Shown piece after piece: positions 42,590 through 53,172 of a DNA stretch of 64,000 bases. This DNA comes from Pseudomonas sp. Teo4 (GTDB lineage Bacteria > Pseudomonadota > Gammaproteobacteria > Pseudomonadales > Pseudomonadaceae). Each line of letters starts with the position of its first letter. The first letter of the stretch is position 1. The position numbers were made by a program, and so were the translations under genes. The stretch covers positions 806,001 to 870,000 of the forward strand of contig NZ_JAXCIL010000001.1 in the NCBI RefSeq assembly GCF_034387475.1. The letters run 5' to 3'. The notes below the pieces were generated by a model. It was not told where the DNA came from. It made no database searches and worked only from the letters and a program-made list of their open reading frames with translations.

Positions 42590-44908
42590 ATGCCCGTGTT
42601 CACACTTTCGCGTCCACTGACCTGTGCCGGCCTGGCGGCAGCCCTGGTCGGCTTCAGTCTTGCCGCACAGGCTCGGGATACCGGCAACGACGCCAGCGCG
42701 CAGATCCGCCGTACCAGTTTCGGTGTTCCGCACATCCTGGCCAAGGACGAGCGTGGCCTGGGCTATGGCATAGGCTACGCCTACGCCCAGGACAACTTGT
42801 GCCTGTTGGCGAACGAGGTGCTGACGGTCAATGGCGAACGCTCCCGTTACTTCGGCGCCAAGGGCAAGACCGTGGAGCAGCGTGACAACCTGACCAGTGA
42901 CCTGTTCTTTACCTGGCTCAACACGCCGTCAGCGGTAAACGGCTTCCTGCAGGCCCAGCCGACAGCAGTGCGTCAGTTGCTGGAAGGCTATGCCAGTGGC
43001 TACAACCGTGCCTTGGGTGAGCGGCGTGCCGCTGGCTTGCCGGCTGAATGCGGAACGGCAGAATGGTTGCGCCCGATCACCAGCCTGGACCTGGTCAAGC
43101 TGACCCGCCGGCTGTTGGTGGAGGGCGGTGTAGGCCAGTTCGCTGAAGCCTTGGTAGGCGCGCAGCCGCCGAAACTGGCGAGTCAGCGGGTCGATGCGAA
43201 TTTTGGTGCGGCGTTGGCCCAGCAAGCGCGCTTTGCTTCGGAACGCGGCAGCAACGCCGTGGCAATCGGTGCGCAGCGTTCTGCCAATGGCCGCGGCCTG
43301 TTGCTGGCCAACCCGCATTTCCCCTGGGTGGGGGGCATGCGCTTCTATCAGATGCAGCTGACCATTCCTGGCCAGCTGGATGTCATGGGGGCTGCGCTGC
43401 CGGGGTTGCCGGTGATCAACATCGGTTTCAACCGACACCTGGCCTGGACTCACACCGTCGATACCTCCAAGCATTTCACGCTTTACCGGTTGCAGCTGGA
43501 CCCCAAGGACCCGACTCGCTACCTGCTCGATGGCCAGTCACTGCCACTGGCACGGCAAGCCGTGAGTATCACCGTCAAGTCCGAAGACGGCACCCTGAGC
43601 CAGGTGGAACGTCAGGTCTACGCCTCGAAGTTCGGGCCGGTGGTGCAGTGGCCGGGCCGGCTCGACTGGGACAGCCAGGCGGCCTACAGCCTGCGCGATG
43701 CCAACCAGGACAACACCCGCGTGCTACAGCAGTGGTACCAGATCAACCGCACAGGGAGCCTGGATGAACTCAAGGGTTCGGTCGCCAGCCTGCAGGGCAT
43801 TCCTTGGGTCAATACAGTGGCAGTGGATGCCGCAGGGCGGACGCTGTACCTCAACCAGTCGGTTGTGCCCTACGTCGATCAGGAGCTGCTGAGCCAGTGC
43901 AGCAACCCGGCAGCCCAAGGGCCGTTGGTGGTGCTGGACGGTTCACGCAGTGCATGCCAGTGGAAAGTCGATGCCCAGGCGGCCCAGCCAGGCATTTTCC
44001 CGGCACGCCTGCTGCCGAGCCTTGAGCGCACCGACTTCGTGCAGAACTCCAATGACCCCGCCTGGATGGCCAACCCCGGCCAACCGTTGACCGGTTTCTC
44101 GCCTTTGGTCAGCCGCAGCGACCAGCCGCTGGGCATGCGCGGGCGTTTTGCCCTGGCGCGTCTGCAAGGTACGGCGAAGGTTGGTGTCGACGACCTGCAG
44201 CGGATGGTGACCGATGACGAGGTCTATCTTGCCAGCCTGGTGCTGCCTGACCTTTTGCACTGGTGCAAGGATGCGCAAGCCGACGTGCAGGCGGTGTGCG
44301 CAAGCCTGGCAGCCTGGAATGGCAAGGCCGATGTGAACAGTGGCATGGGCCTGGTGCATTTCGAAAACATCATCGAGACGTTGGCCGAGCACCCGCAAAG
44401 CTGGCGGGTTGCTTTCAACCCGGCAGACCCGCAGCACACGCCGCGCGGGCTGGCCGTCGAGCAGGCAGCGGTGCGCAAGCTGGTGCACGACGCAGCGCTG
44501 GCCTCGTTGCAGGCTGTTGCGCAAGCCGGGGTAGGGGAGGACAGCCGCTGGGGGCAGATCCAGCAGGCGGCCGATGGCACGTCGGTGCCCGGTGGGCCGC
44601 AGGGCCTGGGTGTGTATAACGCGATCTACAGCGTGCCCCATGGGCCGGGCAAGCGCCTGGTGGTCAGCGGCACCAGCTACCTGCAACTGGTCAGTTTCAC
44701 TGAGCAGGGGCCGCAGGCCCGTGGGTTGCTGGCGTTTTCGCAGTCCAGTGAAGCGGGTTCGGCGCATTCAAGCGACCAGACCAAGGCATTCTCGGCCAAG
44801 CAGCTGGCGCCGATTCCATTCACCGAGGCGCAGATCAAGGCAGACCCGGAGTACCGGGAGTCTGTGATCAGCGAGCGGGACAAGGGAGTGGTGGCCGGCC
44901 AGCCTTGA
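42590..44908 (+). CDS. pvdQ: Acyl-homoserine lactone / pyoverdine precursor acylase PvdQ
   Basis: 772 residues (P. aeruginosa PvdQ 762) with a signal peptide (1-28). It is an Ntn-hydrolase precursor: the chain cuts itself before Ser221 in ERGSNAVAIG to give alpha and beta subunits, with the PHFPWVGGMRFYQMQLTIPG and LAWTHTVDTS blocks of the beta chain intact. In the periplasm it removes the fatty acid from immature pyoverdine and can degrade long-chain AHL signals. GAGGA is only 1-2 bases from ATG 42590; GTG 42596 is better spaced and may be the real start. A PvdS-type promoter precedes it. Confidence 0.95.
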   Translation: MPVFTLSRPLTCAGLAAALVGFSLAAQARDTGNDASAQIRRTSFGVPHILAKDERGLGYGIGYAYAQDNLCLLANEVLTVNGERSRYFGAKGKTVEQRDNLTSDLFFTWLNTPSAVNGFLQAQPTAVRQLLEGYASGYNRALGERRAAGLPAECGTAEWLRPITSLDLVKLTRRLLVEGGVGQFAEALVGAQPPKLASQRVDANFGAALAQQARFASERGSNAVAIGAQRSANGRGLLLANPHFPWVGGMRFYQMQLTIPGQLDVMGAALPGLPVINIGFNRHLAWTHTVDTSKHFTLYRLQLDPKDPTRYLLDGQSLPLARQAVSITVKSEDGTLSQVERQVYASKFGPVVQWPGRLDWDSQAAYSLRDANQDNTRVLQQWYQINRTGSLDELKGSVASLQGIPWVNTVAVDAAGRTLYLNQSVVPYVDQELLSQCSNPAAQGPLVVLDGSRSACQWKVDAQAAQPGIFPARLLPSLERTDFVQNSNDPAWMANPGQPLTGFSPLVSRSDQPLGMRGRFALARLQGTAKVGVDDLQRMVTDDEVYLASLVLPDLLHWCKDAQADVQAVCASLAAWNGKADVNSGMGLVHFENIIETLAEHPQSWRVAFNPADPQHTPRGLAVEQAAVRKLVHDAALASLQAVAQAGVGEDSRWGQIQQAADGTSVPGGPQGLGVYNAIYSVPHGPGKRLVVSGTSYLQLVSFTEQGPQARGLLAFSQSSEAGSAHSSDQTKAFSAKQLAPIPFTEAQIKADPEYRESVISERDKGVVAGQP

Positions 44909-44923
44909 GGTTTGGCCTGCGCC

Positions 44924-44998
44924 GGCCCCATCGCCGGCAAGCCGGCTCCTACAGGGAATGCAGTTGCTTGTGGGAGCCGGCTTGCCGGCGATGAGGTC
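44924..44998. repeat. REP pair (BIME)
   Basis: GGCCCCATCGCCGGCAAGCC and its inverted partner at 44970-44998, between the convergent pvdQ and lpxH genes. Confidence 0.88.
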
Positions 44999-45019
44999 GG
45001 AGCAGGCATGAAGGCCACC

Positions 45020-45742
45020 TCAGGAAAACTCGAACGGCTCCAGGGCAAACCCTTGGGCATCGACCTGCAAGGTCCAGCCCCGACGGTCCCAGTCGCCCAG
45101 TACGATGCGCCGCGCGGGCTCACCGTCCACCATCAACTTGTGAATCGCCGGACGGTGGGTATGGCCATGCACCAAGGTGCGCACACCGTGAGCCGCCATC
45201 ACCTTCGGCACTTCATCGGGCGTGACGTCGACGATCTCGGTGGCTTTCATGCGGGTCTGCGCACGGCTTTCGCTACGCAGCTTGCGCGCCAGTTTCTGCC
45301 GCGTGGAAAGCGGCAGGTTCCGCAGGATCCACAGGCTCACCGGGTTGCGCAGGTAACGACGCAGTTTCATGTAGGCCAGGTCCCGGGTGCACAGGGTGTC
45401 GCCGTGCATCAGCAGCACCGGTTCGCCACCCAGCTCGATCACGCTCGGATCGGCCAGCAGCGTGCAGCCAGCGGCCTTGCAGAATTGCTGGCCAATCAGA
45501 AAGTCGCGATTGCCGTGCATCAGGTAGATTGCCGTGCCGCTGTCGCTCAGCTGGCGCAGGGCCTGGCAGATCGACTGCTGGAAGGGCGACATCGCATCGT
45601 CGCCGATCCACGCTTCGAAAAAGTCGCCAAGGATGTACAACGCCTTGGCATGGCGGGCACGACCATCGAGCAGATCAAGAAACGCCCGGGTAATGTCCGG
45701 GCGCTCTTCTTGCAGGTGCAGATCGGAGATCAGCAGGATCAC
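45020..45742 (-). CDS. lpxH: UDP-2,3-diacylglucosamine diphosphatase LpxH
   Basis: 240 residues, as in E. coli. The calcineurin-like metal site is complete: SDLHL (Asp7, His9), [12 protein letters not shown] (Asp40), HGNRD, and VHGHTHRP at the end. It converts UDP-2,3-diacyl-glucosamine to lipid X at the membrane surface in lipid A synthesis. Its start overlaps the ppiB stop by four bases. Confidence 0.96.
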   Translation of the reverse strand: MILLISDLHLQEERPDITRAFLDLLDGRARHAKALYILGDFFEAWIGDDAMSPFQQSICQALRQLSDSGTAIYLMHGNRDFLIGQQFCKAAGCTLLADPSVIELGGEPVLLMHGDTLCTRDLAYMKLRRYLRNPVSLWILRNLPLSTRQKLARKLRSESRAQTRMKATEIVDVTPDEVPKVMAAHGVRTLVHGHTHRPAIHKLMVDGEPARRIVLGDWDRRGWTLQVDAQGFALEPFEFS

Positions 45743-46239
45743 TCAATGATCTCGGCTTTCTCGATGACCACGTCGTCCTTCGGTACGTCCTGGTGGCCAG
45801 CCTTGGAACCGGTGGCGACCTTTTCGATGGCATCGACGACTTCACGGCCTTCGATCACTTCGCCGAACACGGCGTAGCCCCAGCCCTGCACGTTCTTGCC
45901 GCTGTGGTTGAGGAAGTCGTTGTCGCTGGCGTTGATGAAGAACTGCGCCGAGGCGGAGTGCGGCTCCATGGTGCGGGCCATGGCGATGCTGTACTTCTTG
46001 TTCTTCAGGCCGTTGTCGGCTTCGTTCTGGATGCTGGCGCGGGTTTTCTTCTGGCTCATGCCAGCCTCGAAGCCGCCGCCCTGGATCATGAAGCCTTTGA
46101 TCACGCGGTGGAACACGGTGCCGTTGTAGTGGCCGTCCTTGACGTACTGAACGAAGTTTTCGGTGGTCAGCGGCGCTTTCTCGGCGTCGAGTTGCAGGAC
46201 GATTTCGCCGTGGTTGGTGCTCAGTTTGACTTTGGACAT
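45739..46239 (-). CDS. ppiB: Cytoplasmic peptidyl-prolyl cis-trans isomerase B
   Basis: 166 residues (E. coli PpiB 164) from ATG 46239, without signal peptide. Cyclophilin active-site blocks [26 protein letters not shown] and [10 protein letters not shown] are present. It catalyses proline isomerisation in protein folding. It overlaps lpxH (ATGA) as first gene of the pair and is divergent from glnS. Confidence 0.95.
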   Translation of the reverse strand: MSKVKLSTNHGEIVLQLDAEKAPLTTENFVQYVKDGHYNGTVFHRVIKGFMIQGGGFEAGMSQKKTRASIQNEADNGLKNKKYSIAMARTMEPHSASAQFFINASDNDFLNHSGKNVQGWGYAVFGEVIEGREVVDAIEKVATGSKAGHQDVPKDDVVIEKAEIIE

Positions 46240-46475
46240 GCTGAAATTCGCTCTTTCAAGGCATTCGGAAATAGGGTGCGCAGGGCGCGGGCACTTACCT
46301 GACGCAGGATTGGGCGACCGCGACACATGACGCGCGGCGGGCATTTTTGCACGCCTGGCGATAAAACGTGCCAGTTTGTCGGCGCCCGGCTGTCAGCAGC
46401 TTGACTGCTTCGGCTATGATAGGCCCTTTGATTCAATCGGCCTACCCAGGCCGGACACGTGCATTCAAGGATCCT

Positions 46476-48179
46476 ATGAGCAAGCCCACTGCCGACAACG
46501 CGCCCAACGCCGCTGCCAAAGGCGCTCCCGCCGTCCCTGCGAACTTCCTGCGGCCGATCGTCCAGGCCGACCTGGACTCGGGCAAGCACAGCAGCATCGT
46601 CACCCGTTTCCCGCCGGAGCCCAATGGCTACCTGCACATCGGCCACGCCAAGTCGATCTGTGTGAACTTCGGCCTGGCCAAGGAGTTCGGCGGCGCCTGC
46701 CACCTGCGTTTCGACGACACCAACCCGGCCAAGGAAGACCAGGAGTACATCGACTCCATCCAGCGTGACGTCAAGTGGCTGGGCTTCGAGTGGGCAGGCC
46801 CGGTGCGCTATGCCTCGGATTACTTCGAGCAGTTGCATGACTGGGCCGTGGACCTGATCAAGTCGGGTAACGCCTATGTTTGCGACCTCACCCCGGAACA
46901 GGCCAAGGAATACCGTGGCAGCCTGACCGAAGCGGGCAAGAACAGCCCGTTCCGCGAGCGCAGCGTCGAAGAGAACCTCGACCTGTTCGCCCGCATGCGC
47001 GCCGGTGAGTTCAAGGATGGCGACCGCGTGCTGCGCGCCAAGATCGACATGGCCTCGCCGAACATGAACCTGCGCGACCCGATCCTGTATCGCATCCGCC
47101 ATGCCCACCACCACCAGACCGGTGACAAGTGGTGCATCTACCCCAACTACGACTTCACCCACGGTCAGTCGGACGCCATCGAAGGCATCACCCACTCGAT
47201 CTGCACCCTGGAGTTCGAAAGCCACCGCCCGCTGTACGACTGGTTCCTGGATAAACTGCCGGTGCCGGCGCACCCGCGTCAGTACGAGTTCAGCCGCCTG
47301 AACCTGAACTACACCATCACCTCCAAGCGCAAGCTCAAGCAACTGGTCGACGAGGGTCATGTCGAGTCCTGGGACGACCCGCGCATGTCGACCCTGTCGG
47401 GCTACCGCCGCCGCGGCTACACCCCGGCTTCGATCCGCAATTTCTGCGAGATGATCGGCACCAACCGTTCCGACGGCGTGGTCGACATGTCGATGCTCGA
47501 GTTCAGCATCCGTGACGACCTGGACCGCACCGCGCCTCGCGCCATGTGCGTGCTGCGTCCGCTGAAGGTGGTCATCACCAATTATCCGGAAGGCAAGGTC
47601 GAGCAGCTCGAACTGCCGCGTCACCCGAAGGAAGACATGGGCGTGCGCGTACTGCCCTTCGCCCGTGAGCTGTACATCGACCGTGACGACTTCATGGAAG
47701 AGCCGCCGAAGGGCTACAAGCGCCTGGAACCGGCCGGTGAAGTGCGCCTGCGCGGCAGCTACGTGATCCGTGCCGACGAGGCCATCAAGGACGCCGAAGG
47801 CAACATCGTCGAACTGCGTTGCTCGTACGACCCGGACACTCTGGGCAAGAACCCCGAAGGTCGCAAGGTCAAGGGCGTGATCCACTGGGTGCCGGCCGAA
47901 GGCAGCGTCGAGTGCGAAGTGCGCCTGTACGACCGCCTGTTCCGCTCGGCGAACCCGGAAAAGACCGAAGAGGGCGGCAGCTTCCTGGACAACATCAACC
48001 CCGAGTCGCTGCAAGTGCTCAGCGGTTGCCGTGCCGAACCGTCGCTGGCCCAGGCGCAGCCTGAAGACCGCTTCCAGTTCGAGCGCGAAGGCTACTTCTG
48101 CGCCGACCTGAAGGACAGCCAACCAGGCCGTCCGGTGTTCAACCGCACCGTCACCCTGCGTGACTCCTGGGGCAGCTAA
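46476..48179 (+). CDS. glnS: Glutaminyl-tRNA synthetase
   Basis: 567 residues from ATG 46476 (AGGA upstream), a little longer than E. coli (554) because of an Ala/Pro-rich N-terminus. The class I signatures are [15 protein letters not shown] and the KMSKS equivalent [22 protein letters not shown] is the substrate loop. It charges tRNA-Gln with glutamine. The cysS gene begins 9 bases after its stop, so the two synthetases form an operon. Confidence 0.97.
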   Translation: MSKPTADNAPNAAAKGAPAVPANFLRPIVQADLDSGKHSSIVTRFPPEPNGYLHIGHAKSICVNFGLAKEFGGACHLRFDDTNPAKEDQEYIDSIQRDVKWLGFEWAGPVRYASDYFEQLHDWAVDLIKSGNAYVCDLTPEQAKEYRGSLTEAGKNSPFRERSVEENLDLFARMRAGEFKDGDRVLRAKIDMASPNMNLRDPILYRIRHAHHHQTGDKWCIYPNYDFTHGQSDAIEGITHSICTLEFESHRPLYDWFLDKLPVPAHPRQYEFSRLNLNYTITSKRKLKQLVDEGHVESWDDPRMSTLSGYRRRGYTPASIRNFCEMIGTNRSDGVVDMSMLEFSIRDDLDRTAPRAMCVLRPLKVVITNYPEGKVEQLELPRHPKEDMGVRVLPFARELYIDRDDFMEEPPKGYKRLEPAGEVRLRGSYVIRADEAIKDAEGNIVELRCSYDPDTLGKNPEGRKVKGVIHWVPAEGSVECEVRLYDRLFRSANPEKTEEGGSFLDNINPESLQVLSGCRAEPSLAQAQPEDRFQFEREGYFCADLKDSQPGRPVFNRTVTLRDSWGS

Positions 48180-48188
48180 GGAATCGCC

Positions 48189-49571
48189 GTGCTTACCATC
48201 TACAACACGCTGAGCAAAACCAAGGAAGTCTTCAAGCCGCTCGATGGCAACAAGGTGCGCATGTATGTCTGCGGCATGACCGTGTACGACTACTGCCACC
48301 TGGGCCACGGTCGCAGCATGGTGGCCTTCGACCTGGTTACCCGCTGGCTGCGCAAGAGCGGCTACGAGCTGACCTATGTGCGCAACATCACCGACATCGA
48401 CGACAAGATCATCAACCGGGCCAACGAGAACGGTGAGTCGTTCGACGCGCTGACCGCCCGCATGATCGACGCGATGCACGAAGACGAGCGCCGCCTGAAC
48501 ATCCTCAAGCCGGACCTGGAGCCGCGTGCCACCGACCATATCGCCGGCATGCACGCGATGATCCAGACCCTGATCGACAAAGGCTATGCCTACGCCCCGG
48601 GCAATGGCGACGTGTACTACCGCGTCGGCAAGTTCGTCGGTTACGGCAAGCTGTCGCGCAAGAAGATCGAAGACCTGCGCATCGGTGCGCGGATCGAGGT
48701 CGACGAGGCCAAGCAGGACCCGCTGGACTTCGTGTTGTGGAAGGGCGTCAAGCCGGGCGAGCCGTACTGGGATTCGCCATGGGGCCAGGGCCGACCGGGC
48801 TGGCACATCGAGTGCTCGGTGATGTCCACCTGCTGCCTGGGCGAGAGCTTCGACATCCACGGTGGTGGCAGTGACCTGGAGTTCCCGCACCACGAGAACG
48901 AAATCGCCCAGAGCGAGGCCGCCACCGGCAAGCAGTACGCCAACGCCTGGATGCACTGCGGCATGATCCGCATCAATGGCGAGAAGATGTCCAAGTCGTT
49001 GAACAACTTCTTCACCATCCGCGACGTGCTCGACAAGTATCACCCTGAAGTGGTGCGCTACCTGCTGGTGGCCAGCCACTACCGCAGCGCGATCAACTAC
49101 TCCGAGGACAGCCTGCGCGATGCCAAGGGTGCCCTGGAGCGGTTCTACCACGCCTTGCGCGGCCTGCCACGGGTGGCGGCCAAGGGTGGCGAAGAGTTCG
49201 TCGAGCGCTTCAGCGTGGCGATGAACGACGACTTCGGCACTCCGGAAGCCTGCGCGGTGCTGTTCGACCTGGTGCGCGAAATCAACCGCCTGCGCGAGAC
49301 TGACGCTGAGGCCGCTGCCGGCCTGGCCGGACGTCTGCGCGAGTTGGGCGATGTGCTGGGTGTGCTGCAGCTGGAAGCCGATGACTTCCTGCGTGCCGGT
49401 GCCGAGGGCAAGGTCGATGCGGCCGAGGTGGAGGCGCTGATCCAGGCGCGTCTGCAGGCGCGTACCGACAAGAACTGGGCGGAATCCGACCGCATCCGCG
49501 ACCAGCTGACCGCCATGGGCGTGGTGCTGGAAGACGGCAAGGGCGGGACCACCTGGCGTCTGGCCGACTGA
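48189..49571 (+). CDS. cysS: Cysteinyl-tRNA synthetase
   Basis: 460 residues (E. coli 461). HLGHGR is the HIGH motif, [11 protein letters not shown] the KMSKS loop, and the zinc ligands Cys28, WHIECSVM and FPHHENE are in place. GTG 48189 is the start with AAGGAA 6 bases upstream. It follows glnS directly. Confidence 0.97.
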   Translation: MLTIYNTLSKTKEVFKPLDGNKVRMYVCGMTVYDYCHLGHGRSMVAFDLVTRWLRKSGYELTYVRNITDIDDKIINRANENGESFDALTARMIDAMHEDERRLNILKPDLEPRATDHIAGMHAMIQTLIDKGYAYAPGNGDVYYRVGKFVGYGKLSRKKIEDLRIGARIEVDEAKQDPLDFVLWKGVKPGEPYWDSPWGQGRPGWHIECSVMSTCCLGESFDIHGGGSDLEFPHHENEIAQSEAATGKQYANAWMHCGMIRINGEKMSKSLNNFFTIRDVLDKYHPEVVRYLLVASHYRSAINYSEDSLRDAKGALERFYHALRGLPRVAAKGGEEFVERFSVAMNDDFGTPEACAVLFDLVREINRLRETDAEAAAGLAGRLRELGDVLGVLQLEADDFLRAGAEGKVDAAEVEALIQARLQARTDKNWAESDRIRDQLTAMGVVLEDGKGGTTWRLAD

Positions 49572-49589
49572 GTAACTGGGGCCGCTTTG

Positions 49590-49670
49590 CGGCCCAATCG
49601 CCGGCAAGCCAGCTCCTACAGGTAATGCGGTGATATCTGTGGGAGCCGGCTTGCCGGCGATTGGGCTGCA
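49590..49670. repeat. REP pair (BIME)
   Basis: GGCCCAATCGCCGGCAAGCC and its inverted copy ending near 49670, between the convergent cysS and sensor kinase genes. Confidence 0.88.
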
Positions 49671-49685
49671 ACGCAGCCCCTGGCC

Positions 49686-51077
49686 TTACTTGGCCAACCC
49701 CGCCAACGGACAATGCAACACCAGCTTCGCCCCACCCAGCTCGCTTGCCCCGATCTCCAGCCCGAACCCATGCAGGTCGACGATCGCCGCAACGATCGAC
49801 AGCCCCAGCCCGAACCCCGCATGGCGGTGGCCTTCCTCGCTGCGATAGAAGCGTTTCAACACTGCTGCGCGCTCTTCTTCGGGAATCCCCGGCCCGCTGT
49901 CTTCAATGGCGATATGCACGCCGGCTTCGTCCTGCGTCGCGGTTATGGCCACACGCCCGCCTTCAGGGGTGAACTTGATGCCGTTGCCCACCAGGTTCGC
50001 CAGTGCCTCGAACAGCAGCTCCCGGTCGCCGTGCAGTGCAGGCAGTTGTGCAGGTTGTTCAAGGTGCAGGCGAATGCCGACGTCCTCTGCCAACGGCAGG
50101 TAGAAGTCATGCAGTTCCACTAGTAGCCCGTGCGGGTCGAGCTGCACGAAACCGGCTCGGCGCTGGCGATCTTCCAGTTCACTGATGCGCAGCAGGCCGC
50201 GAAAGCGCGCCATCAGCGTGTCGGTTTCGCCGATGGCCTGGTCGAGCGCTTCGGCTTCAGCGGAGTCGACGGCGCTTTGCTGGCGAATCCGGTACAACTG
50301 CGCCCGCAGACGGGTCAGCGGCGTACGCAGGTCGTGGGCGATGTTGTCGCACACACCCTTGACCTCGTGCATCAGCCGTTCGATGCGGTCGAGCATGGCA
50401 TTGACGATGGCGGCCAGCATGTCCAGCTCGTCACGGCGTGCCGAAAGCGGCAAGCGGTGGGTGAGGTCGCCAGCAACGATCAGTTCGGCCTGGGCCTGGA
50501 TGGCGCGGATGCGCTTGAGCGGGCGGCGGCGCAGCAGATACCAGCCGGCAAAGCCGGGGATCAAGGTTAGCGAGATGCCCCACAGCAAGGCATCGAGGAT
50601 GATCCGGGTGACCACGAACAGCGAGCCGTTGTCGCGCACCAGTACCAGCCAGCGGCCATCCTGCACCTTGATGGCCACCGCGTCGCAGCTGTCGCGTGGC
50701 AAATGCGGGTCGTCGGCGTCCAGGCAGCGCTTTAGCTCATGCACCTGGCCATCGAGCCCAAGCTCCTGAGGAATGGCGCGAATACGCCCGCCGATGGGGT
50801 TGAGCTGGGCGTCGAACAGGCCGTAGGCATCGAAGGCGCGCTCCTCGAACGCCTGGCTCGCGATCAGTGCATCGTCCAGCTGCTTGCCGCTCATGTGTGC
50901 GAACAGGTGCTGGCGCTGCAGCATGGAGTGGCGGGTGAGTTTGTTCAGGTAGCTGGAAACCTCGAAGTACAGCACCCCCATGAGGATGCTGCTCCAGGCC
51001 ACGAACAGAAAACTGTACAGCGCCAGCAGGCGGCTGGTCGATGAACTCCAGCCTTTAGACGGGTTCAGCAATGGCAT
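49686..51077 (-). CDS. Sensor histidine kinase
   Basis: 463 residues: membrane helix at about 17-38, a periplasmic sensor of about 115 residues with two Cys (119, 131), second helix at about 155-180, HAMP domain, H-box DNIAHDLRTPLTR (His248) and a HATPase domain with NLVGNGIKFTPEGG, DSGPGIP and GFGLGLSIV. It overlaps the response regulator gene by 23 bases. In P. aeruginosa the ParRS polymyxin-resistance pair lies close to cysS, so a ParS-like role is possible; this is a guess from position. Confidence 0.92.
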   Translation of the reverse strand: MPLLNPSKGWSSSTSRLLALYSFLFVAWSSILMGVLYFEVSSYLNKLTRHSMLQRQHLFAHMSGKQLDDALIASQAFEERAFDAYGLFDAQLNPIGGRIRAIPQELGLDGQVHELKRCLDADDPHLPRDSCDAVAIKVQDGRWLVLVRDNGSLFVVTRIILDALLWGISLTLIPGFAGWYLLRRRPLKRIRAIQAQAELIVAGDLTHRLPLSARRDELDMLAAIVNAMLDRIERLMHEVKGVCDNIAHDLRTPLTRLRAQLYRIRQQSAVDSAEAEALDQAIGETDTLMARFRGLLRISELEDRQRRAGFVQLDPHGLLVELHDFYLPLAEDVGIRLHLEQPAQLPALHGDRELLFEALANLVGNGIKFTPEGGRVAITATQDEAGVHIAIEDSGPGIPEEERAAVLKRFYRSEEGHRHAGFGLGLSIVAAIVDLHGFGLEIGASELGGAKLVLHCPLAGLAK

Positions 51078-51735
51078 AGCCGGAGCCCCGTACGGTACGG
51101 ATCAGCGGCGACTGGCCGGGTGAGTCGATCTTCTTGCGCAAGCGGCCGATGTGAACGTCGATCAGGTTGGTGCCGGGGTCGAAGTGATAGCCCCAGACTT
51201 CCTCGAAAATCATCATCCGCGTGATTACCTGGCCGGAGTGGCGCATCAGGTATTCCAGCAGCTTGTACTCGGTGGGCAGCAGGTTGAGGGTTTGCTCGCC
51301 GCGACGCGCTTCATGGCTGATCAGGTCCAGCTCCAGGTCGGCGACCTGCAGGCGGGTCTGGGTCATGGGCACGCTGTTGCGGCGCAGCAGCACTTCGACC
51401 CGGGCGGCCATTTCATCCGAGGCGAACGGCTTGGTCAGGTAGTCGTCACCGCCGGCGCGCAAACCGCGCACTCGCTCATCGACGTCGGACAGGGCGCTGA
51501 TCATCAGGATCGGTGTGGCGATTTTCAGGTTGCGCAGGGTGGTGACGATGGTCAGGCCATCGACTTCGGGCAGCATGCGGTCCAGGGTGATCAGGTCATA
51601 GCCCCCGGCGATGGCCTTGGCCAGGCCTTCGCGACCATTGTCGGCCCAATCCACATCCAGGCCGTGGCTGGTAAGTTCGGCGACGATTTCCTGGCCGGTG
51701 ACGGCGTCGTCTTCGATGGTCAGTACGCGTGGCAT
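51055..51735 (-). CDS. OmpR-family response regulator
   Basis: 226 residues from ATG 51735 (AGGA upstream). Receiver domain with acidic pair Glu8/Asp9-Asp10, phospho-acceptor Asp52 in LITLDRMLPEVDG and Lys in YLTKPF. The winged-helix output domain contains LLPTEYKLLEYLMRHSGQVITR and RLRKKID. First gene of the two-component operon; it should be phosphorylated by the overlapping kinase. Confidence 0.94.
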   Translation of the reverse strand: MPRVLTIEDDAVTGQEIVAELTSHGLDVDWADNGREGLAKAIAGGYDLITLDRMLPEVDGLTIVTTLRNLKIATPILMISALSDVDERVRGLRAGGDDYLTKPFASDEMAARVEVLLRRNSVPMTQTRLQVADLELDLISHEARRGEQTLNLLPTEYKLLEYLMRHSGQVITRMMIFEEVWGYHFDPGTNLIDVHIGRLRKKIDSPGQSPLIRTVRGSGYAIAEPV

Positions 51736-51828
51736 GCTGGTTCCTGGGCGGCGAATGGAGACTTGATTGTGCCAAAGAATAGACAAACGGCGATTTAAGA
51801 AAAATTCATCTGCGCTGTCTGTTCCGAC

Positions 51829-51918
51829 CTCATCGCCGGCAAGCCGGCTCCCACAGGGGCTGCACCAACCTTGAAATCACCGCTGTACCTGTAGGAGCCG
51901 GCTTGCCGGCGATGAGGA
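51829..51918. repeat. REP pair (BIME), same subtype as 57993-58080
   Basis: CTCATCGCCGGCAAGCCGGC at the left, its inverted copy at 51892-51918. The spacer (CCAACCTTGA.ATCACCGCTG then TACCTGTAGG) is nearly identical to that at 57993-58080, so the two are copies of one composite element. Confidence 0.88.
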
Positions 51919-51971
51919 CGGTACAGGCAACACAAGACAGTTGCTCCCACAAGGGCCGGTAAATCCAATAA

Positions 51972-52008
51972 AAAACGGGGCATGCCACATATTGGCATGC
52001 CCCGTTTT
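51972..52008. terminator. Bidirectional terminator downstream of ilvE
   Basis: A 16-bp perfect stem: AAAACGGGGCATGCCA (51972-51987) and its complement (51993-52008) with a 5-base loop; A-run and T-run ends make it functional in both directions. Confidence 0.93.
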
Positions 52009-52025
52009 CAATGCAGCTGGAGGCC

Positions 52026-53045
52026 TCAGGCGACCTTGACGATCCAGCCTGCTGGCGCTTCGACGTCACCGCTCTGGATGCCGGTCAGCTCGTTGTAGAG
52101 CTTCTGGGTAACCGGGCCGACGTTTTCCAGGTCATGGAACACGTGCAGCTTGCCGTTGTACTCGATGCCACCGATCGGGGTGATCACCGCAGCGGTGCCG
52201 CAGGCGCCGGCTTCAACGAAACGGTCGAGCTTGCTGATCTCGACATCGCCTTCGATCACGGTCAGGCCCAGGCGCGATTGTGCCAGTTCCATCAGCGACA
52301 GGCGGGTGATGCCCGGCAGTACCGAAGCCGATTTCGGGGTGACGAACTCGTTGTTGGCGGTGATGCCGAAGAAGTTGGCCGAACCGACTTCCTCGATCTT
52401 GCTGTGGGTCAGCGGGTCCAGGTAGATGGCGTCGGCAAAGTGCGCCTTCTTGGCTTCGGCGCCCGGCAGCAGGCTGGCCGCGTAGTTGCCGCCGACCTTG
52501 GCCGCGCCAGTGCCTTGCGGGGCGGCACGGTCGAAGGTGGAAATCTGGAAGTTGTGCGGCTTCATGCCGCCCTTGAAGTACGAGCCAACCGGGATGGCGA
52601 AGATCGAGAAGATGAACTCGGGGGCGGTGCGCACGCCGATGTTGTCACCGGTACCGATGACGAACGGACGCAGGTACAGGGCACCCTTGCCGTGCGGCGG
52701 TACGAAGTGTTCGTTGGCCTTGACCACTTGCTTGCAGGCCTCGATGAACACATCGGTCGGCACTTGCGGCATCAGCAGGCGCGCGCAGCTGCGCTGCATG
52801 CGGGCGGCGTTCTGGTCTGGGCGGAACAGGTTGATCGAGCCGTCCTTGCAACGGTAGGCCTTCAGGCCTTCGAAGCACTGCTGGCCATAGTGCAGGGCAG
52901 TGGAGCCTTCACTGATGTGCAGCACATTGTCTTCGGTCAGGGTGCCTTTGTCCCACTCGCCGTTGCGCCATACGGACAGGTAGCGCTTGTCGGTCTTGAT
53001 GTAGTCGAAACCCAGCTTGTCCCAGTTAATGCTCTCGTTACTCAT
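52026..53045 (-). CDS. ilvE: Branched-chain amino acid aminotransferase (type II)
   Basis: 339 residues from ATG 53045. PLP lysine Lys183 in GAAKVGGNYAAS, the fold IV signature LHISEGSTALHYGQQCFEGLKAY and EVGSANFFGI are characteristic of the longer, eukaryote-like BCAT group. It transfers amino groups between glutamate and the keto acids of valine, leucine and isoleucine. It is a single gene ending at a strong terminator. Confidence 0.95.
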   Translation of the reverse strand: MSNESINWDKLGFDYIKTDKRYLSVWRNGEWDKGTLTEDNVLHISEGSTALHYGQQCFEGLKAYRCKDGSINLFRPDQNAARMQRSCARLLMPQVPTDVFIEACKQVVKANEHFVPPHGKGALYLRPFVIGTGDNIGVRTAPEFIFSIFAIPVGSYFKGGMKPHNFQISTFDRAAPQGTGAAKVGGNYAASLLPGAEAKKAHFADAIYLDPLTHSKIEEVGSANFFGITANNEFVTPKSASVLPGITRLSLMELAQSRLGLTVIEGDVEISKLDRFVEAGACGTAAVITPIGGIEYNGKLHVFHDLENVGPVTQKLYNELTGIQSGDVEAPAGWIVKVA

Positions 53046-53172
53046 GACACCCTCGATTGTCTTGCAGATGCCCGATCTGCTCGGGCTGCTGTGATATGCG
53101 CACCACGCCACGATAATACATCCGTCGCGGATCGGGAACGGCCAGTCACGAATTGGCTGCCGCTTGCGTCAA

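Noticed and set aside
46221..49607. Very long open frame (1128 codons) on the - strand
   Set aside because: It is antisense to glnS and cysS, both certain genes; such frames are common in GC-rich DNA with strong codon bias.
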